Part shown: positions 1-7,693 of the stretch, piece by piece
Layout of the letters: the number at the start of each line of letters is the position of its first letter
Numbering within the stretch: position 1 is the first letter of the stretch
DNA from: Psychrobacter lutiphocae DSM 21542
Lineage (GTDB): Bacteria; Pseudomonadota; Gammaproteobacteria; Pseudomonadales; Moraxellaceae
DNA: 36,964 nt
Assembly (NCBI RefSeq): GCF_000382145.1
Contig: NZ_KB907651.1
Span: 1-36,964 of the forward strand
Direction of reading: 5' to 3'
Notes under the pieces: model-generated
The model's database searches: none
What the model saw: only the letters and a program-made list of their open reading frames with translations
Told to the model about the DNA's origin: nothing
Made by a program: the position numbers and the translations under genes

Positions 1-255
1 GTTATGGATGGTGCTCTATGGCATCAACCAAGTTTAAACCTACATAATGTGACGATGCTTAAATTACCCCCTTATTCACCTGAGTTAAATCCATCTGAAC
101 AGGTGTGGTCGTATTTGAAACAACATTGGTTATCCAATAGGTGTTTTGATGGTTATGAGGCTATTGTTAATGCTGCCTGCAAGGCTTGGAATAGACTTTG
201 TTCCAAGCCCGAGCTCATTCAGTCTATAACTTCTCGTGATTGGATTGGTTTATAG
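1..255 (+). CDS. IS630-family transposase, C-terminal fragment (cut by window start)
   Basis: The open frame enters from outside the window and ends at TAG 253-255. It reads MDGALWHQ near the start and LPPYSPELNPSEQVW in the middle. In the IS630/Tc1-mariner DDE superfamily, the Asp of the first motif and the Glu of the NPSE(Q)xW motif are the second and third catalytic acids, so this is the last third of a DDE transposase. The reading frame is intact as far as it can be seen; whether the full gene is intact cannot be judged here. It marks the edge of an accessory patch that runs to about 2200. Family assignment is fairly sure; activity is unknown. Confidence 0.85.
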   Translation, partial: VMDGALWHQPSLNLHNVTMLKLPPYSPELNPSEQVWSYLKQHWLSNRCFDGYEAIVNAACKAWNRLCSKPELIQSITSRDWIGL

Positions 256-280
256 GTTTATTTATGGAATTGGTATAAAT

Positions 281-327
281 TGTTATATTCGTTTATTATG
301 ATATTAATGGTTATGAATTGAAAAAGA
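281..327. repeat. Left copy of a ~45-bp direct repeat bounding the accessory patch
   Basis: This AT-rich block contains GATATTAATGGTTAT at 300-314, which recurs exactly at 2157-2171. The flanking bases are also similar (GTTTAT before, GAAT..AAAAA after). It lies just after the IS630 transposase stop, so it may be the IS 3' end or a duplicated target. Confidence 0.5.
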
Positions 328-341
328 CAGCGAGAGTAGTT

Positions 342-450
342 GGTCGGGTGCACCATGCGCATCTATTGCATGGAATAATGGTGCGCGGGGCGCACCCTAC
401 GGGAACTTTTTAAGTCACAGTTTCTAATCGGTGCGTGGAACGCACCCTAC
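342..450. repeat. Tandem short palindromic repeats (GGTGCG..CGCACC)
   Basis: Two near-identical 21-nt units at 380-400 and 430-450 each form a GGTGCG/CGCACC hairpin with a 5-nt loop (CGGGG or TGGAA) and end in CCTAC. A degenerate partner, GGGTGCACCATGCGC, precedes them at 346-360. They resemble small dispersed palindromic repeats of intergenic DNA. No gene was accepted in 256-626. Confidence 0.6.
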
Positions 451-626
451 AGACTAACACATATGTTCTATATTATGGATTAGCAGATAAAAATTTTCAA
501 AATCATCTTGAAGTTCCTGTCCGAGATATTGATATTCGATTTTTAATGTCTATTGTTTTAAATCTCCTTTCCATTCGGTTATTCCTCTATCGTGAGATGT
601 TGCGAATATGTCTTCAATTTAATTTG

Positions 627-869
627 TCATAATTCAATTTCTACATAATCAGAATTAGATTCAGATATTTTTCTCGATTCTTTAAATGCTTTTTCTTCAT
701 TTAATTTATAGTCAAATTGCATGTACTCTTTAATTTCATCAATCGAATCAAAACCTATGTGCGCCATATAATCATCAAACTCATTTTGTATTTCCTTCCA
801 ATCAGAATATTTTTTTTGACTAACTAAAACTTTGTCTGACCTTAAAAATATAAAATTGAATTTCTGCAT
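627..869 (-). CDS. Hypothetical small acidic protein (80 aa)
   Basis: This is an 80-residue protein rich in Glu, Asp, Lys and aromatic residues, with no Cys and no membrane segment. It reads MQKFNFIFLRSD at the N-terminus and ends SDYVEIEL. No family was recognised. The gene is AT-rich compared with the housekeeping genes further right. The upstream ribosome site is weak (GTAATTAGAAAA before ATG). A possible cassette-boundary repeat begins 13 bp upstream of the start (882-960), so it may be a cassette-borne gene. It could also be a chance frame; its length and protein-like composition favour a real gene. Confidence 0.5.
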   Translation of the reverse strand: MQKFNFIFLRSDKVLVSQKKYSDWKEIQNEFDDYMAHIGFDSIDEIKEYMQFDYKLNEEKAFKESRKISESNSDYVEIEL

Positions 870-881
870 TTTTCTAATTAC

Positions 882-960
882 CTACAACGGTTCGGATATG
901 AAAAGTAGCAAGCGTGGGTGCAACGCAATGAAACCCACGTATTAAAAGCCCTTGTTATGT
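882..960. repeat. Possible attC-like / cassette-boundary hairpin
   Basis: The outer arms ACAACGG (884-890) and CCTTGT (950-955) pair with one unpaired C, as in the extrahelical base of integron attC sites. The right side continues as GTTATGT, which resembles the common GTTATGC attC core. Inside, CGTGGGT (913-919) pairs with ACCCACG (933-939). The left core is a poor match to RYYYAAC and no integrase gene is visible, so the assignment is tentative. As I recall, similar ACAACGG..TTGT-bounded hairpins are common between genes in Bacteroidetes genomes. Confidence 0.35.
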
Positions 961-1083
961 TGATTAGCACTCACGTTACTACAACTGCATTTGCAATGAC
1001 CTTTAGAAGCTTAACCGAATTCTTAATGGAAACGTTAAACCACCGAAAAAATATTGATTTAACACTTAACTTAAAAACGATTG

Positions 1084-1162
1084 GTAGGTTGGTGTCGAGG
1101 TAACGAGACCCAACACATTATAAATTAAAAACAGTTGGATGTCGTTCCTCCCCCCAACCTAC
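1084..1162. repeat. Dispersed inverted repeat (GTAGGTTGG..CCAACCTAC)
   Basis: GTAGGTTGG (1084-1092) and CCAACCTAC (1154-1162) are perfect 9-bp inverted arms. The left arm leads into a hairpin, GTTGG..TCG / CGA..CCCAAC (1089-1114), and the right part carries GTTGGATGTCGTTCCTC. The same two modules recur in swapped order at 34543-34650, so this is a dispersed repeat family. It sits directly after the stop of the reverse-strand gene at 1169. Confidence 0.65.
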
Positions 1163-1168
1163 GCGCTT

Positions 1169-2068
1169 TTATTCTTCAATTGCTTTTTCCGTCTTTTTTT
1201 TAATTCCTTTTGATTGTCTCACAAGTTCTTGTAAAAACTCTTTGTGTTTCTTCAAATCATGAGAACTAATCTTCATTCTATATTTTCCGTACCGCTTATC
1301 ATAGTCCATCAAATCAATACCACGATTTTCAATTTCATTTTCAAGTTCTTCTGATCGGTCAAGTCGGATTTCCATCCTAGTAAAGTTCTTTTTAGCCCTA
1401 AACAAAATAAAATTATCCGCTCTGCCATTTTGGGCAAGTCCGATATAAAATTTGTTGTATTTTAGTTGGTAGCCTGGAATAACTTCAGTGATCATTTCTA
1501 ATGCTTCATCTACAATTTTAATGGTCTTAGGTGTCCCTTTTTGAGTTTCCCAATAGTTTCGGTCTGTAATCTCACTAATTTCTTCATCATCGTCAACGAG
1601 TCCGAGAACCATTTCGTCTAATACTTTATTAAAGGTCAGGAAGTAATCATCTTCATTTTTATATGCGGTTAATTGAATAGCAATAAGAGGAATGTTTCCG
1701 TTAAAAAGCCCAATTACATTCAAGAATCTACTCGTAATCTCTTCCGCAATTATTACAGCACAATGTTCATATTGAGGGTATCGCTTTCTTTCAATGTCCC
1801 AATATTCGATAGTCCTTATTATATGGCTTTCATCTGTTTTACCTAGTTGAATTTCAACTTCATATCTTTTGTTTATTTCTGGGTCTTGAAGTAATATATC
1901 CAGTCTTCCTGCTCTAATTTGTTTCCTTTCTTTGTCTTTAAGAACCAAGTCACCCAGTCCAATTACCTCTGGGTTTTTTGCAATAATTTCTTGTAACCAA
2001 GCTTCTGTAAGGATAGGGTGGTCTTTAAGTTTTACTTTTTCAGGATATATCAAGTTTATTCTACTCAT
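1169..2068 (-). CDS. PD-(D/E)XK nuclease-like protein with DUF5655-like C-terminal domain
   Basis: The protein has 299 residues. Residues ~20-115 look like a PD-(D/E)XK fold: a helix with Glu (WLQEIIAKNPEVIG), then AGRLDILL with Asp57, a strand with E70-V-E72-I-Q74-L-G-K, and a following helix (SHIIRTIEYWDIERKR). The last core position is Gln rather than Lys, a variation known in some families of this fold. Residues ~190-290 (YNKFYIGLAQNGRADNFILF onward) resemble DUF5655. AAGG lies 9 nt upstream of ATG. Genes of this type are scattered in accessory regions, and a DNA-processing or defence role is plausible but not demonstrated. It is AT-rich and stands alone, next to repeats and an IS remnant, which suggests transfer. 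Confidence 0.65.
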   Translation of the reverse strand: MSRINLIYPEKVKLKDHPILTEAWLQEIIAKNPEVIGLGDLVLKDKERKQIRAGRLDILLQDPEINKRYEVEIQLGKTDESHIIRTIEYWDIERKRYPQYEHCAVIIAEEITSRFLNVIGLFNGNIPLIAIQLTAYKNEDDYFLTFNKVLDEMVLGLVDDDEEISEITDRNYWETQKGTPKTIKIVDEALEMITEVIPGYQLKYNKFYIGLAQNGRADNFILFRAKKNFTRMEIRLDRSEELENEIENRGIDLMDYDKRYGKYRMKISSHDLKKHKEFLQELVRQSKGIKKKTEKAIEE

Positions 2069-2098
2069 TTTTTTTGACCTTGATGTGTGACCAACTTC

Positions 2099-2127
2099 CC
2101 GATAAACAACATTATTACGTTTATCGG
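2099..2127. repeat. Perfect 9-bp inverted repeat, recombination-site-like
   Basis: CCGATAAAC (2099-2107) and GTTTATCGG (2119-2127) are perfect inverted arms around an 11-nt AT-rich spacer. The geometry resembles a tyrosine-recombinase core site or a protein operator. It lies 30 bp upstream of the PD-(D/E)XK-like gene start and just before the right direct repeat at 2135, at the edge of the accessory patch. Confidence 0.5.
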
Positions 2128-2134
2128 AGATGTA

Positions 2135-2183
2135 AGTTAATATGTTTGTTTATCAGGATATTAATGGTTATTGAATAAAAAAG
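2135..2183. repeat. Right copy of a ~45-bp direct repeat bounding the accessory patch
   Basis: This block carries the exact 15-mer GATATTAATGGTTAT (2157-2171) also found at 300-314, in the same orientation and with similar flanks. Together the two copies bracket the two foreign-looking genes. Between here and 2365 I see nothing else. Confidence 0.5.
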
Positions 2184-2365
2184 CCAGAAATTGCTTACTA
2201 GTTTGTGCAGCAATTAGATTTTAAGTATAGGCTCTTGCCGAGGGACGAGGCACGGATATAGTGCTTAAAGAAAGACTACTTATATCTCGCATATTTCTCC
2301 ATGTTGCTGGGACTGCGATATTGAGGCTAGTTTTTTGCTTTTCTATCTTTAATAAAATGATTTTC

Positions 2366-2395
2366 CACAAAAAAAGGGCTGAACGCCCTTTGTTA
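2366..2395 (-). terminator. Rho-independent terminator for the prlC operon
   Basis: AAAGGGC (2373-2379) pairs with GCCCTTT (2385-2391) around a 5-nt loop. Read on the reverse strand, the stem is followed by a T run. It lies 45 bp after the stop of the zinc-ribbon gene. Confidence 0.75.
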
Positions 2396-2439
2396 TTTGT
2401 GATGCAGAAGTCCAACTTTAAAACCTACTTAACTTAAAG

Positions 2440-2685
2440 CTACTTAATAAACCTCACCGTACCTTGCGTACCTGTGCTCATCGCATCATTTGCTAGGGCA
2501 TTTTTTTCTCTGATTGCTTCAGGGTCTGGGCGACGCTCGCTGTGTCCGCATTTTGTGCATTCGATATATTCGTCCTCTTCAGGCTCAAATATACGGACTT
2601 GCACTACTGCATCCATTTCATCACATTTTGGACACTTGACGCCAGCTAAAAACTGGCGTCTTGGGCGTTTGGATTCATAACGCAT
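2440..2685 (-). CDS. YheV/DUF2387 family putative metal-binding (zinc-ribbon) protein
   Basis: This is an 81-residue protein with two CxxC knuckles, CPKC at 18-21 and CTKC at 43-46, spaced as in a zinc ribbon. The N-terminus is basic (KRPRRQFLAG) and the FEPEEDEYIECTKCGHSERRPDP stretch is typical of the YheV/TIGR02443 family, whose function is not established. It starts 3 bp after the prlC stop and so is very likely co-transcribed with it. Related genes also follow prlC in pseudomonads, as I recall. A hairpin terminator follows at 2366-2395. Confidence 0.88.
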   Translation of the reverse strand: MRYESKRPRRQFLAGVKCPKCDEMDAVVQVRIFEPEEDEYIECTKCGHSERRPDPEAIREKNALANDAMSTGTQGTVRFIK

Positions 2686-2688
2686 TTT

Positions 2689-4896
2689 TTAGGCTACCTC
2701 ATTGTTTTGAGTGTCGGTAAAGCCGCTGTGGCGTAGTAGGGCATCAATTGTTGCACTGCGACCACGGAAGTTTTCAAAGTTGGTTTTGGCAGGTAGGCTA
2801 CCACCTACCGATAAAATGCTCTCTCTAAATGCCTTGCCTGTTTGTGGGTTGAAAATGCCGTCTTCTTCAAATTTGCTAAAGGCATCGGCAGAGAGTAGTT
2901 CTGCCCATTTATAAGAGTAGTAGCCTGCGGCATAACCCCCTGCGAAGATATGGCTAAAGCCATTGGCAAAGCGGTTGTACGCTGGTGTTTGCATAATGGC
3001 GACATCGTCACGCACGCTATCCAGTGTCGCTAAGATGCCTTGATAGTCTGGGGCAGGGGACTTAGCGTGTAATAGCAAGTCAAATAGGGCAAATTCGATT
3101 TGACGTAGGGTTTGCATACCGCTTTGGAAGTTTTTGGCGGCAAGCAAGGCGTCTAGTTTGTCTTTGGGCAGTGGCTCGCCAGTGTCAACATGGGCACTGA
3201 TGAGGTTGATGCCATCGCTATCCCACGCCCAGTTTTCCATAAATTGGCTAGGTAATTCGACTGCGTCCCACTCTACGCCATTGACACCTGCCACATCGCT
3301 AATGCTCACTTGGGTCAGTAGGTGGTGCAAGCCGTGTCCAAATTCGTGGAATAAGGTGGTGACTTCGTTATGGGTTAATAAGCTGGGTTTGCCGTCAGTT
3401 GGTGGGGTAAAGTTACCGACCATAAAGCAGACAGGCAGTTGCTGGTAGCCTTGCTCGGGCGTATTGCCAGCATAGTGATAGCGAGATTGGAAACCGCTCA
3501 TCCAAGCCCCACCTCGTTTGCCTTGACGGGCATATAAGTCAAAATAGAAACCACCGATTAAGGTGCCATTGTTGTCTGTATCGTCATCTGTATTGCCGTT
3601 TGTATTGGTGTCAAATAGTTGGTAAAAACGCACATCGTCATGCCAACGGGTGACGTGTTCGGTGCATTCAACGGCTTTGATTCCATATAGGCGGTTGACG
3701 ATGCTAAATAATCCGTCAATCACTTTTGGCAGTGGGAAGTAAGGGCGAATCTCTTCTTGCGATAGGCTAAATTTGGCTTGTTTTACTTTTTCGGCAATAT
3801 AGGCGGTGTCCCAAGGTTGTAGGTCGTTTGTTGCTATGCCGTGCTTGTTTGCTTCTGCTTGGAGTTGTTTTAAGTCTTGCTGTGCGGACGGTGTGGCTTT
3901 GCTAGCAAGGTTGCGTAAAAAGCTTTCTACTTGTGGCACGGTGTCTGCCATTTTGCGAGATAGTGACACTTCGGCATAGTTATTAAAGCCTAACAGTTTT
4001 GCTTTTTGCTCACGTAGGCTTAAGATTTTTTCCATAACCTCACTGTTGTTTAATGGCTCGCCTTTGCCATTTTTATGCTCATCAAATTCTGAAGCACGGG
4101 TCACGTAGGCTTTATATAAGGTTTCACGCAGGTTGCGGTCATCGGCATGGGTCATCACGGCTAGATAAACAGGAATGTCTAGCGTTGCTACATAGTATGG
4201 CGTCGGTAGGGCGTCTATTTCGGCTTGTGTTTTTTGCTTGCTGTCTAGCAGTTTGGCTTTATATTGCTCGCCTGCATTTGCCAACATGGCTAAGCCACTG
4301 TCGGTGATGCCTGCTAGTTGTTCATCGCTAAGTGGCAAGGCAAATGCTTGGGTGGCATCGAGTATGTTGTCAGAGAACTTAGCCGATAAGGTGGAAAGCT
4401 CGCTTTGAATGTCGGCATAGGTTTTTTGTTGCTCTTCTGGCAGGGCAACGCCTGATAGCTCAAAGCTTTGGATAGCAAGTTCGGTAGCACGTTTGCGGGC
4501 AGGCTCAAGTGTGTCAAAAAATGCGCTATCATTTTTGAGGGTTTGATAACGCTGATACAGGGGTTTGTGCTGACCAACACGAGTGCCATAAGCAGACAGT
4601 AGCGGTAGTAGCTCATGATGCACATGGCGGATGTCATCATTACTCATGACGCTGTTTAGGTGCGAAACAATGCCCCAACTGCGATCTAGCTCAAGTCCAA
4701 TATGGTCAAATTCAATAATGTCATTGAGCGCAGCTTGTGCTTGATTGGGCACGCTTTGGGTATCCAGAGTATCTAAAAAAGCGTTGCTTTTATCCAGTGC
4801 CGTAATGACCTGAGTTTTTAGCTGTGCTGGGGTGACTTGTGAAAAGTCGACCAGATGTAGATTTTGATCTAAGGTGGCTTGTGTGTTTTGCATCAT
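2689..4896 (-). CDS. prlC: Oligopeptidase A (M3 family zinc metallopeptidase)
   Basis: This cytosolic zinc peptidase degrades short peptides, including cleaved signal peptides. The zinc site HEFGH is at residues 517-521 and the third ligand Glu lies in VELPSQFMENW (about residue 547), as in thimet oligopeptidase relatives. An in-frame ATG at 4908 exists, but GGA 7 nt before the ATG at 4896 favours the latter (735 aa; a further ATG follows at 4893). The family is usually ~680 aa. Part of the excess is a Thr/Asn/Asp-rich insert, DTNTNGNTDDDTDNNG, around 3564-3615, in a loop before GGFYFDLYARQGKRGGAWM. The zinc-ribbon gene follows 3 bp downstream. The upstream spacer is shared with the divergent Balon gene. 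Confidence 0.96.
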   Translation of the reverse strand: MMQNTQATLDQNLHLVDFSQVTPAQLKTQVITALDKSNAFLDTLDTQSVPNQAQAALNDIIEFDHIGLELDRSWGIVSHLNSVMSNDDIRHVHHELLPLLSAYGTRVGQHKPLYQRYQTLKNDSAFFDTLEPARKRATELAIQSFELSGVALPEEQQKTYADIQSELSTLSAKFSDNILDATQAFALPLSDEQLAGITDSGLAMLANAGEQYKAKLLDSKQKTQAEIDALPTPYYVATLDIPVYLAVMTHADDRNLRETLYKAYVTRASEFDEHKNGKGEPLNNSEVMEKILSLREQKAKLLGFNNYAEVSLSRKMADTVPQVESFLRNLASKATPSAQQDLKQLQAEANKHGIATNDLQPWDTAYIAEKVKQAKFSLSQEEIRPYFPLPKVIDGLFSIVNRLYGIKAVECTEHVTRWHDDVRFYQLFDTNTNGNTDDDTDNNGTLIGGFYFDLYARQGKRGGAWMSGFQSRYHYAGNTPEQGYQQLPVCFMVGNFTPPTDGKPSLLTHNEVTTLFHEFGHGLHHLLTQVSISDVAGVNGVEWDAVELPSQFMENWAWDSDGINLISAHVDTGEPLPKDKLDALLAAKNFQSGMQTLRQIEFALFDLLLHAKSPAPDYQGILATLDSVRDDVAIMQTPAYNRFANGFSHIFAGGYAAGYYSYKWAELLSADAFSKFEEDGIFNPQTGKAFRESILSVGGSLPAKTNFENFRGRSATIDALLRHSGFTDTQNNEVA

Positions 4897-5391
4897 TATT
4901 ATATCCATTATTTTGAGTTGTTTTCGATGATTAAAAAACTGCTTAAACTGATTGTAAATATTTAGCTTTATATGGTATGTGGTTTGTTGATCAGATAGGT
5001 GGATAGGTGTTAAAGCCGTTGCATGAGTTTGCCTGTTGGTAAGGGCTTACCTGTATGATATTGAGTCTAAAGCTAGAGATTACAAGGTAATGACTGAACT
5101 GAAATTTTTAACTTTTTAACCAACTTTTACTTAATCTAACTTATGTTAATAATTTTTACATAATAAAAACAGGGTTGCTTAATTAAATACTATTTATTTA
5201 CAAAGCCTGTATGGAGTTTAATAACAATACTTGCTATTTTAGAATTAGTAGCACTAAATACAAAATAGATTTTAGCAATTCATTTTATAAATTCATTTTA
5301 TAAACAAGAGCTTGGCATCAACAGCTTTGAATTCTAAAAATTAGAGCCTTAATAAATACTTTAATAAATAAGATAAATAAAAGGACGTTTT
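4897..5391. other. Divergent prlC / Balon intergenic region with a 13-bp tandem duplication
   Basis: This is an unusually long AT-rich spacer of about 490 bp with no gene. AATTCATTTTATA occurs twice head to tail (5277-5289 and 5290-5302), about 90 bp before the Balon start. A convincing sigma-70 promoter could not be fixed by eye. The length leaves room for a regulated promoter and a long leader. Confidence 0.5.
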
Positions 5392-6504
5392 ATGAAGTCA
5401 ATACTAAAAGAATTACGCAATAAAGTTGCTCAACCTGCTGTGAGTATTTTTGTTAAAACACACCGCAAGCATCCAGATAACGAGCAAGATCCCATCGCCT
5501 TAAAAAATCAATTAAAAGTGGCGGAAGAGCGTATTAGTAATGAGTATGATAAAACAACAGCGACGACCATTCTAGAAAAAATTCATGCAAAAACAGACGA
5601 GCTAGATCATAACTATAACCTAGATACCCTAGCAATATTTGCCAGTACAGAGGATGTGCAAGTTCTGCGCTTACCTATTGATGTCAAACAGCGAGTGATT
5701 ATTGATGAGCGCTATGCAACTCGTGACTTAGTGCGTGATATGGCTAGCGCTGTGCATTATTATACTGTTGTGCTTGGTCGTGATCATGCCCGTTTAATTG
5801 AAGCATCTAACGATCGTGTTGTTAAAGAGTTTGAGCACGATGACGAGGCTCAAAAGAATATGGAAAATATGCCATTTCCTATCGAGAATAATAGCCCATA
5901 TAAGACAGGTGATGGTAGCTCAGATCGTTCATCAAATAAAGAAAATAGCTATCTAACAGAGTACTTTAATCGTATTGATAAAAGCGTGCAAGAGCTGTGG
6001 GGCGAGCATCAAATGCCACTGGTCTTGGTAGGCGATAACCGCAATATCAGTTATTATCAAGAAGTGTGTGATCGTCCTGAAAACATCATTGCTTCAGTGT
6101 CTAATGTCACAGACTTAGAGAATGGCAGTGCTCAGCATATCGTAGATGGTGTACAAGAGGCAGTAGAAGCTTATCGCACTTCATTGCATGAAGCCGCTTT
6201 AGGTGAGATTGATAAAGCACGTGGGGCACAGATGTTACGTGTTGATTTGCAAGAAGTTTATCGTGCAGCCTTCCAAGGTGCTGGCGAGACGTTATATCTA
6301 CGCAAAGGCTATATGCAACCTGCGATTATTGATGAGAAGGCGCAGACGTTACAGTTGGCGGATGATCCAGCAGCAGAGGGTGTTACCGATGATGCGGTTA
6401 GCGATATCATTGAGCATGTGATTCACAATGGTGGTAAAGTTGTGTTTATGCCTCAAGAGATTATGGGTGAAGACTTGCCAATTGCCTTGGTCACTCGTTA
6501 CTAG
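5392..6504 (+). CDS. balon: Balon-type ribosome hibernation factor (baeRF3 / AOC03_06830 family)
   Basis: The 370-residue protein matches my recollection of the bacterial archaeo-eukaryotic release factor family 3, whose founding member, Balon, was described in Psychrobacter urativorans. Balon is a distant eRF1/Pelota relative that enters the A site of idle ribosomes with EF-Tu-GDP during cold or stationary phase. Seen here: an N-terminal domain to about residue 135, a middle segment with a polar linker (NNSPYKTGDGSSDRSSNKEN), and a C-terminal domain ending VVFMPQEIMGEDLPIALVTRY. There is no GGQ motif, so it should not act as a termination factor. AAGGA precedes ATG, and the gene is monocistronic with its own terminator. 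Family confidence is high; function in this strain is inferred. Confidence 0.9.
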   Translation: MKSILKELRNKVAQPAVSIFVKTHRKHPDNEQDPIALKNQLKVAEERISNEYDKTTATTILEKIHAKTDELDHNYNLDTLAIFASTEDVQVLRLPIDVKQRVIIDERYATRDLVRDMASAVHYYTVVLGRDHARLIEASNDRVVKEFEHDDEAQKNMENMPFPIENNSPYKTGDGSSDRSSNKENSYLTEYFNRIDKSVQELWGEHQMPLVLVGDNRNISYYQEVCDRPENIIASVSNVTDLENGSAQHIVDGVQEAVEAYRTSLHEAALGEIDKARGAQMLRVDLQEVYRAAFQGAGETLYLRKGYMQPAIIDEKAQTLQLADDPAAEGVTDDAVSDIIEHVIHNGGKVVFMPQEIMGEDLPIALVTRY

Positions 6505-6613
6505 CTACTTATTGAGGACATGACCTGATATCAATATCAATAGGGACGGTCCTCATTATATAATATGTTATCAAAAGCAAAGTTAGTTATTAACAGCAAA
6601 ACATAACATATTG

Positions 6614-6645
6614 AAAAAAGCACTGGCACTGGCTGGTGCTTTTTT
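6614..6645 (+). terminator. Rho-independent terminator after the Balon gene
   Basis: AAAAAGCAC (6615-6623) pairs with GTGCTTTTT (6636-6644) and is followed by T. It lies 110 bp after the stop codon, leaving a longer 3' UTR than usual. Confidence 0.8.
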
Positions 6646-6660
6646 GTCTGTATTATTTTC

Positions 6661-6718
6661 CTAGTCTGACTACGATTTGTTTTTTTATCGTCATTTTCAA
6701 AATGAAGACACGCCTTAG
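6661..6718. repeat. Solitary right end of the TA-bounded MITE-like family
   Basis: This 58-bp block aligns with the right end of the element at 26171-26357: CTGACT, an AT-rich tract, TTTTCAAAATGAAG, then ACACGCCTTAG here against GCACGTCCTAG there. No matching left end is visible nearby, so it is probably a truncated copy. Confidence 0.55.
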
Positions 6719-6793
6719 TCAGCCATAGACTTCAAGTTTATTTTGAGTTATTTTTAACCGCTCTCCGCACTAATAATACAAGTATCGACAATT

Positions 6794-7567
6794 ATGAATA
6801 AGAGCAGTAGTAATAGTATAGTCTTAACCAGCTACAATATACATAAAGGCATGTCGCCACTAAATAGGCAGGTTGTGACTCAAAAAATAGGTGAGGCCTT
6901 ACGTCAGGCCAATCCAGACATACTGTGTCTGCAAGAAGTACAGGGTCAAAACCTAAAGCGGATGGTGAAGTATAACGAATATCCGAACCAGTCGCAGCAT
7001 GAGTGGTTTGGTGAATATTTAAACTTAGATCACAGCTATGGCAAAAACTCAGAATACGACAATGGTCATCATGGTAATGCCGTGCTAAGTCGCCATCCAC
7101 TTGACCCGAAGCATAATGTGAATATTACGGTCAATAAGCTAGAACAGCGTGGCGTACTGCATTGTGAGGTACACCCTGCTGGATGGGAACGTCCGATTGT
7201 TGTGTTGTGTGCGCATTTAAACTTGCTAGAACATGATAGGCGCAAGCAGTATGATGCCATTGCAAAGTATGTCAATGATAGTGACCTTATCGATGAAGAT
7301 ACGCCACTGGTATTAGCAGGAGATTTTAATGATTGGAAAAAAGTCTCTTGTCAGAAGTTAGCCGATGAGCTAAATATGACCGAAGCATTTATGGAGTATC
7401 ATGATCGGCTATTACCTACGTTTCCTGCTAAGTTACCAGTCCTTAGTTTAGATCGCATTTATGTGCGTAATGTGCAAGTAAAGCAGGCTTGGGTACACAA
7501 GGGTAAGCCTTGGTCGAAGTTGTCAGACCATCTGCCAATTAGTGCCGAGCTTGCGGAGTTACCTTAG
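6794..7567 (+). CDS. Endonuclease/exonuclease/phosphatase (EEP) family protein
   Basis: This 257-residue protein carries the EEP superfamily signature in order: YNIHKG (14-19, metal-binding Asn), LCLQEVQ with catalytic Glu48, GNAVLSRHP, HLNLLEHDRRKQ, AGDFNDW (Asp/Asn pair) and C-terminal SDHLPIS. The superfamily uses Mg2+ to cleave phosphodiesters in DNA, RNA, phosphoinositides or lipids; the substrate is not predictable from this sequence. There is no signal peptide, so it is probably cytosolic, and the closest style is the YbhP-like group. No clear ribosome site precedes the ATG. It converges on rnr and shares a two-way terminator with it. Confidence 0.88.
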   Translation: MNKSSSNSIVLTSYNIHKGMSPLNRQVVTQKIGEALRQANPDILCLQEVQGQNLKRMVKYNEYPNQSQHEWFGEYLNLDHSYGKNSEYDNGHHGNAVLSRHPLDPKHNVNITVNKLEQRGVLHCEVHPAGWERPIVVLCAHLNLLEHDRRKQYDAIAKYVNDSDLIDEDTPLVLAGDFNDWKKVSCQKLADELNMTEAFMEYHDRLLPTFPAKLPVLSLDRIYVRNVQVKQAWVHKGKPWSKLSDHLPISAELAELP

Positions 7568-7632
7568 TGCGCTTGGTAGGGAATGGACGATAAATTAAGT
7601 AAAAGAAGATTAAATATAGCAAATAAATAGCA

Positions 7633-7670
7633 AAAAATAGCGGTGTTTTTGAGTAAGCACCGCTATTTTT
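7633..7670. terminator. Bidirectional terminator between EEP gene and rnr
   Basis: AAAAATAGCGGTG (7633-7645) and CACCGCTATTTTT (7658-7670) form a perfect 13-bp stem with A and T tracts on either side, so it works for both converging genes. Confidence 0.88.
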
Positions 7671-7693
7671 GTCGTAATTTAATTGGGAGTCAG

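Noticed and set aside
435..632. 65-codon forward open frame
   Set aside because: It begins inside the palindromic repeat, has no ribosome site and no recognisable composition.
918..1103. 61-codon forward open frame
   Set aside because: It runs through the attC-like hairpin and the dispersed repeat, so it is repeat-derived.
1..2200. A complete integron
   Set aside because: Only one weak attC-like site is visible and there is no integrase gene, so a full integron cannot be claimed.
2221..2415. 64-codon reverse open frame downstream of the prlC operon
   Set aside because: It spans the terminator hairpin at 2366-2395 and lacks any family resemblance.
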